The translations under genes and the position numbers were made by a program. A DNA stretch of 30,352 nt from Ventricola sp036297385. GTDB lineage: Bacteria > Bacillota > Clostridia > Christensenellales > Aristaeellaceae. The notes beneath the pieces were generated by a model. It ran no database searches, was not told the DNA's origin, and saw only the letters and a program-made list of their open reading frames with translations. Shown piece after piece: positions 30,221 to 30,352 of this stretch (the stretch's first letter is position 1; each line of letters begins with the position of its first letter). The stretch covers positions 1-30,352 of the forward strand of contig JAXJLD010000108.1 in the NCBI GenBank assembly GCA_036297385.1. Reading direction: 5' to 3'.

Positions 30221-30352
30221 CTTCTCTCAAGAAACCGTGTGAACTGCTCAACCTATTTATTCAAATGGAACCCGTTTCAGGCGCACATTAGGGCTGCGAT
30301 TCCGGGAAACTCGCATAGTCGCGCTTTGCGCTCCTTGCGATTTCCGACGTTC
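30221..30352. other. Right-edge stretch without an assigned gene
   Basis: A short minus-strand frame is open from the edge to a TAA near 30260 and would give a very Arg/Ser-rich tail (SRNRSPNVRLKRVPFE). Its composition suggests a repeat-derived spurious frame rather than a gene. Confidence 0.3.

Overview
The window looks like chromosome of an uncultured, gut-type member of the Bacillota (class Clostridia) with high GC. This is inferred from strong Shine-Dalgarno sites, TTGACA/TATAAT promoters with 17-bp spacers, and several Clostridia-typical families: AddA, a VanW-domain protein, XpaC/TelA, a C_GCAxxG_C_C protein, QueT under a preQ1 riboswitch, and a LysO exporter split into two genes. No phage, integrase, CRISPR array or rRNA is visible.

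Layout. 1-916: small Cro/CI-type regulator overlapping a membrane-anchored protein of unknown function. 965-1200: non-coding stretch packed with hairpins, beginning and ending with related ACCACC hairpins; it resembles a non-autonomous IS200/IS605-type or OMEGA/HEARO-type RNA element. 1499-6078: polyamine uptake operon, an HTH-cupin regulator followed by potA, potB, potC and potD. 6130-8436 (minus): an Abi_2/AbiD-F-type HEPN protein and a TelA-family protein with a tandem-repeat linker. 8681-9570: LysO in two pieces. 9686-9770 (minus): tRNA-Leu(GAG). 10061-12598: VanW-domain protein and an exported unknown. 12928-17122: six-gene envelope cassette (exported Ig-like protein, XpaC, TelA, LemA-like protein, small membrane protein, TPM-domain protein with Gly-rich tail). 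17315-18848: ECF sigma factor and probable anti-sigma factor.

18963-20354 (minus): an RpiB/LacA-type isomerase behind a double TGTATACA operator, and queT behind a preQ1-I riboswitch and terminator. 20477-23622 (plus): a LysR regulator and an exported SurA-like/cyclophilin fusion chaperone. 23845-24780: polytopic membrane protein. 25014-25613: what appears to be an internally deleted membrane metallophosphoesterase. 25752-26381 (minus): exported C_GCAxxG_C_C protein. 26540-30046: addA. 30070-30220: an array of hairpins, repeat-like, running toward the window edge.

How the parts may work together. The pot operon is a self-contained polyamine import unit with its own regulator. The XpaC-TelA-LemA-like-TPM cassette, with a second TelA gene and an ECF sigma/anti-sigma pair close by, is the best candidate for a poorly described system; an envelope-stress role is inference from the families only. 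All calls come from reading the sequence; no database search was run.
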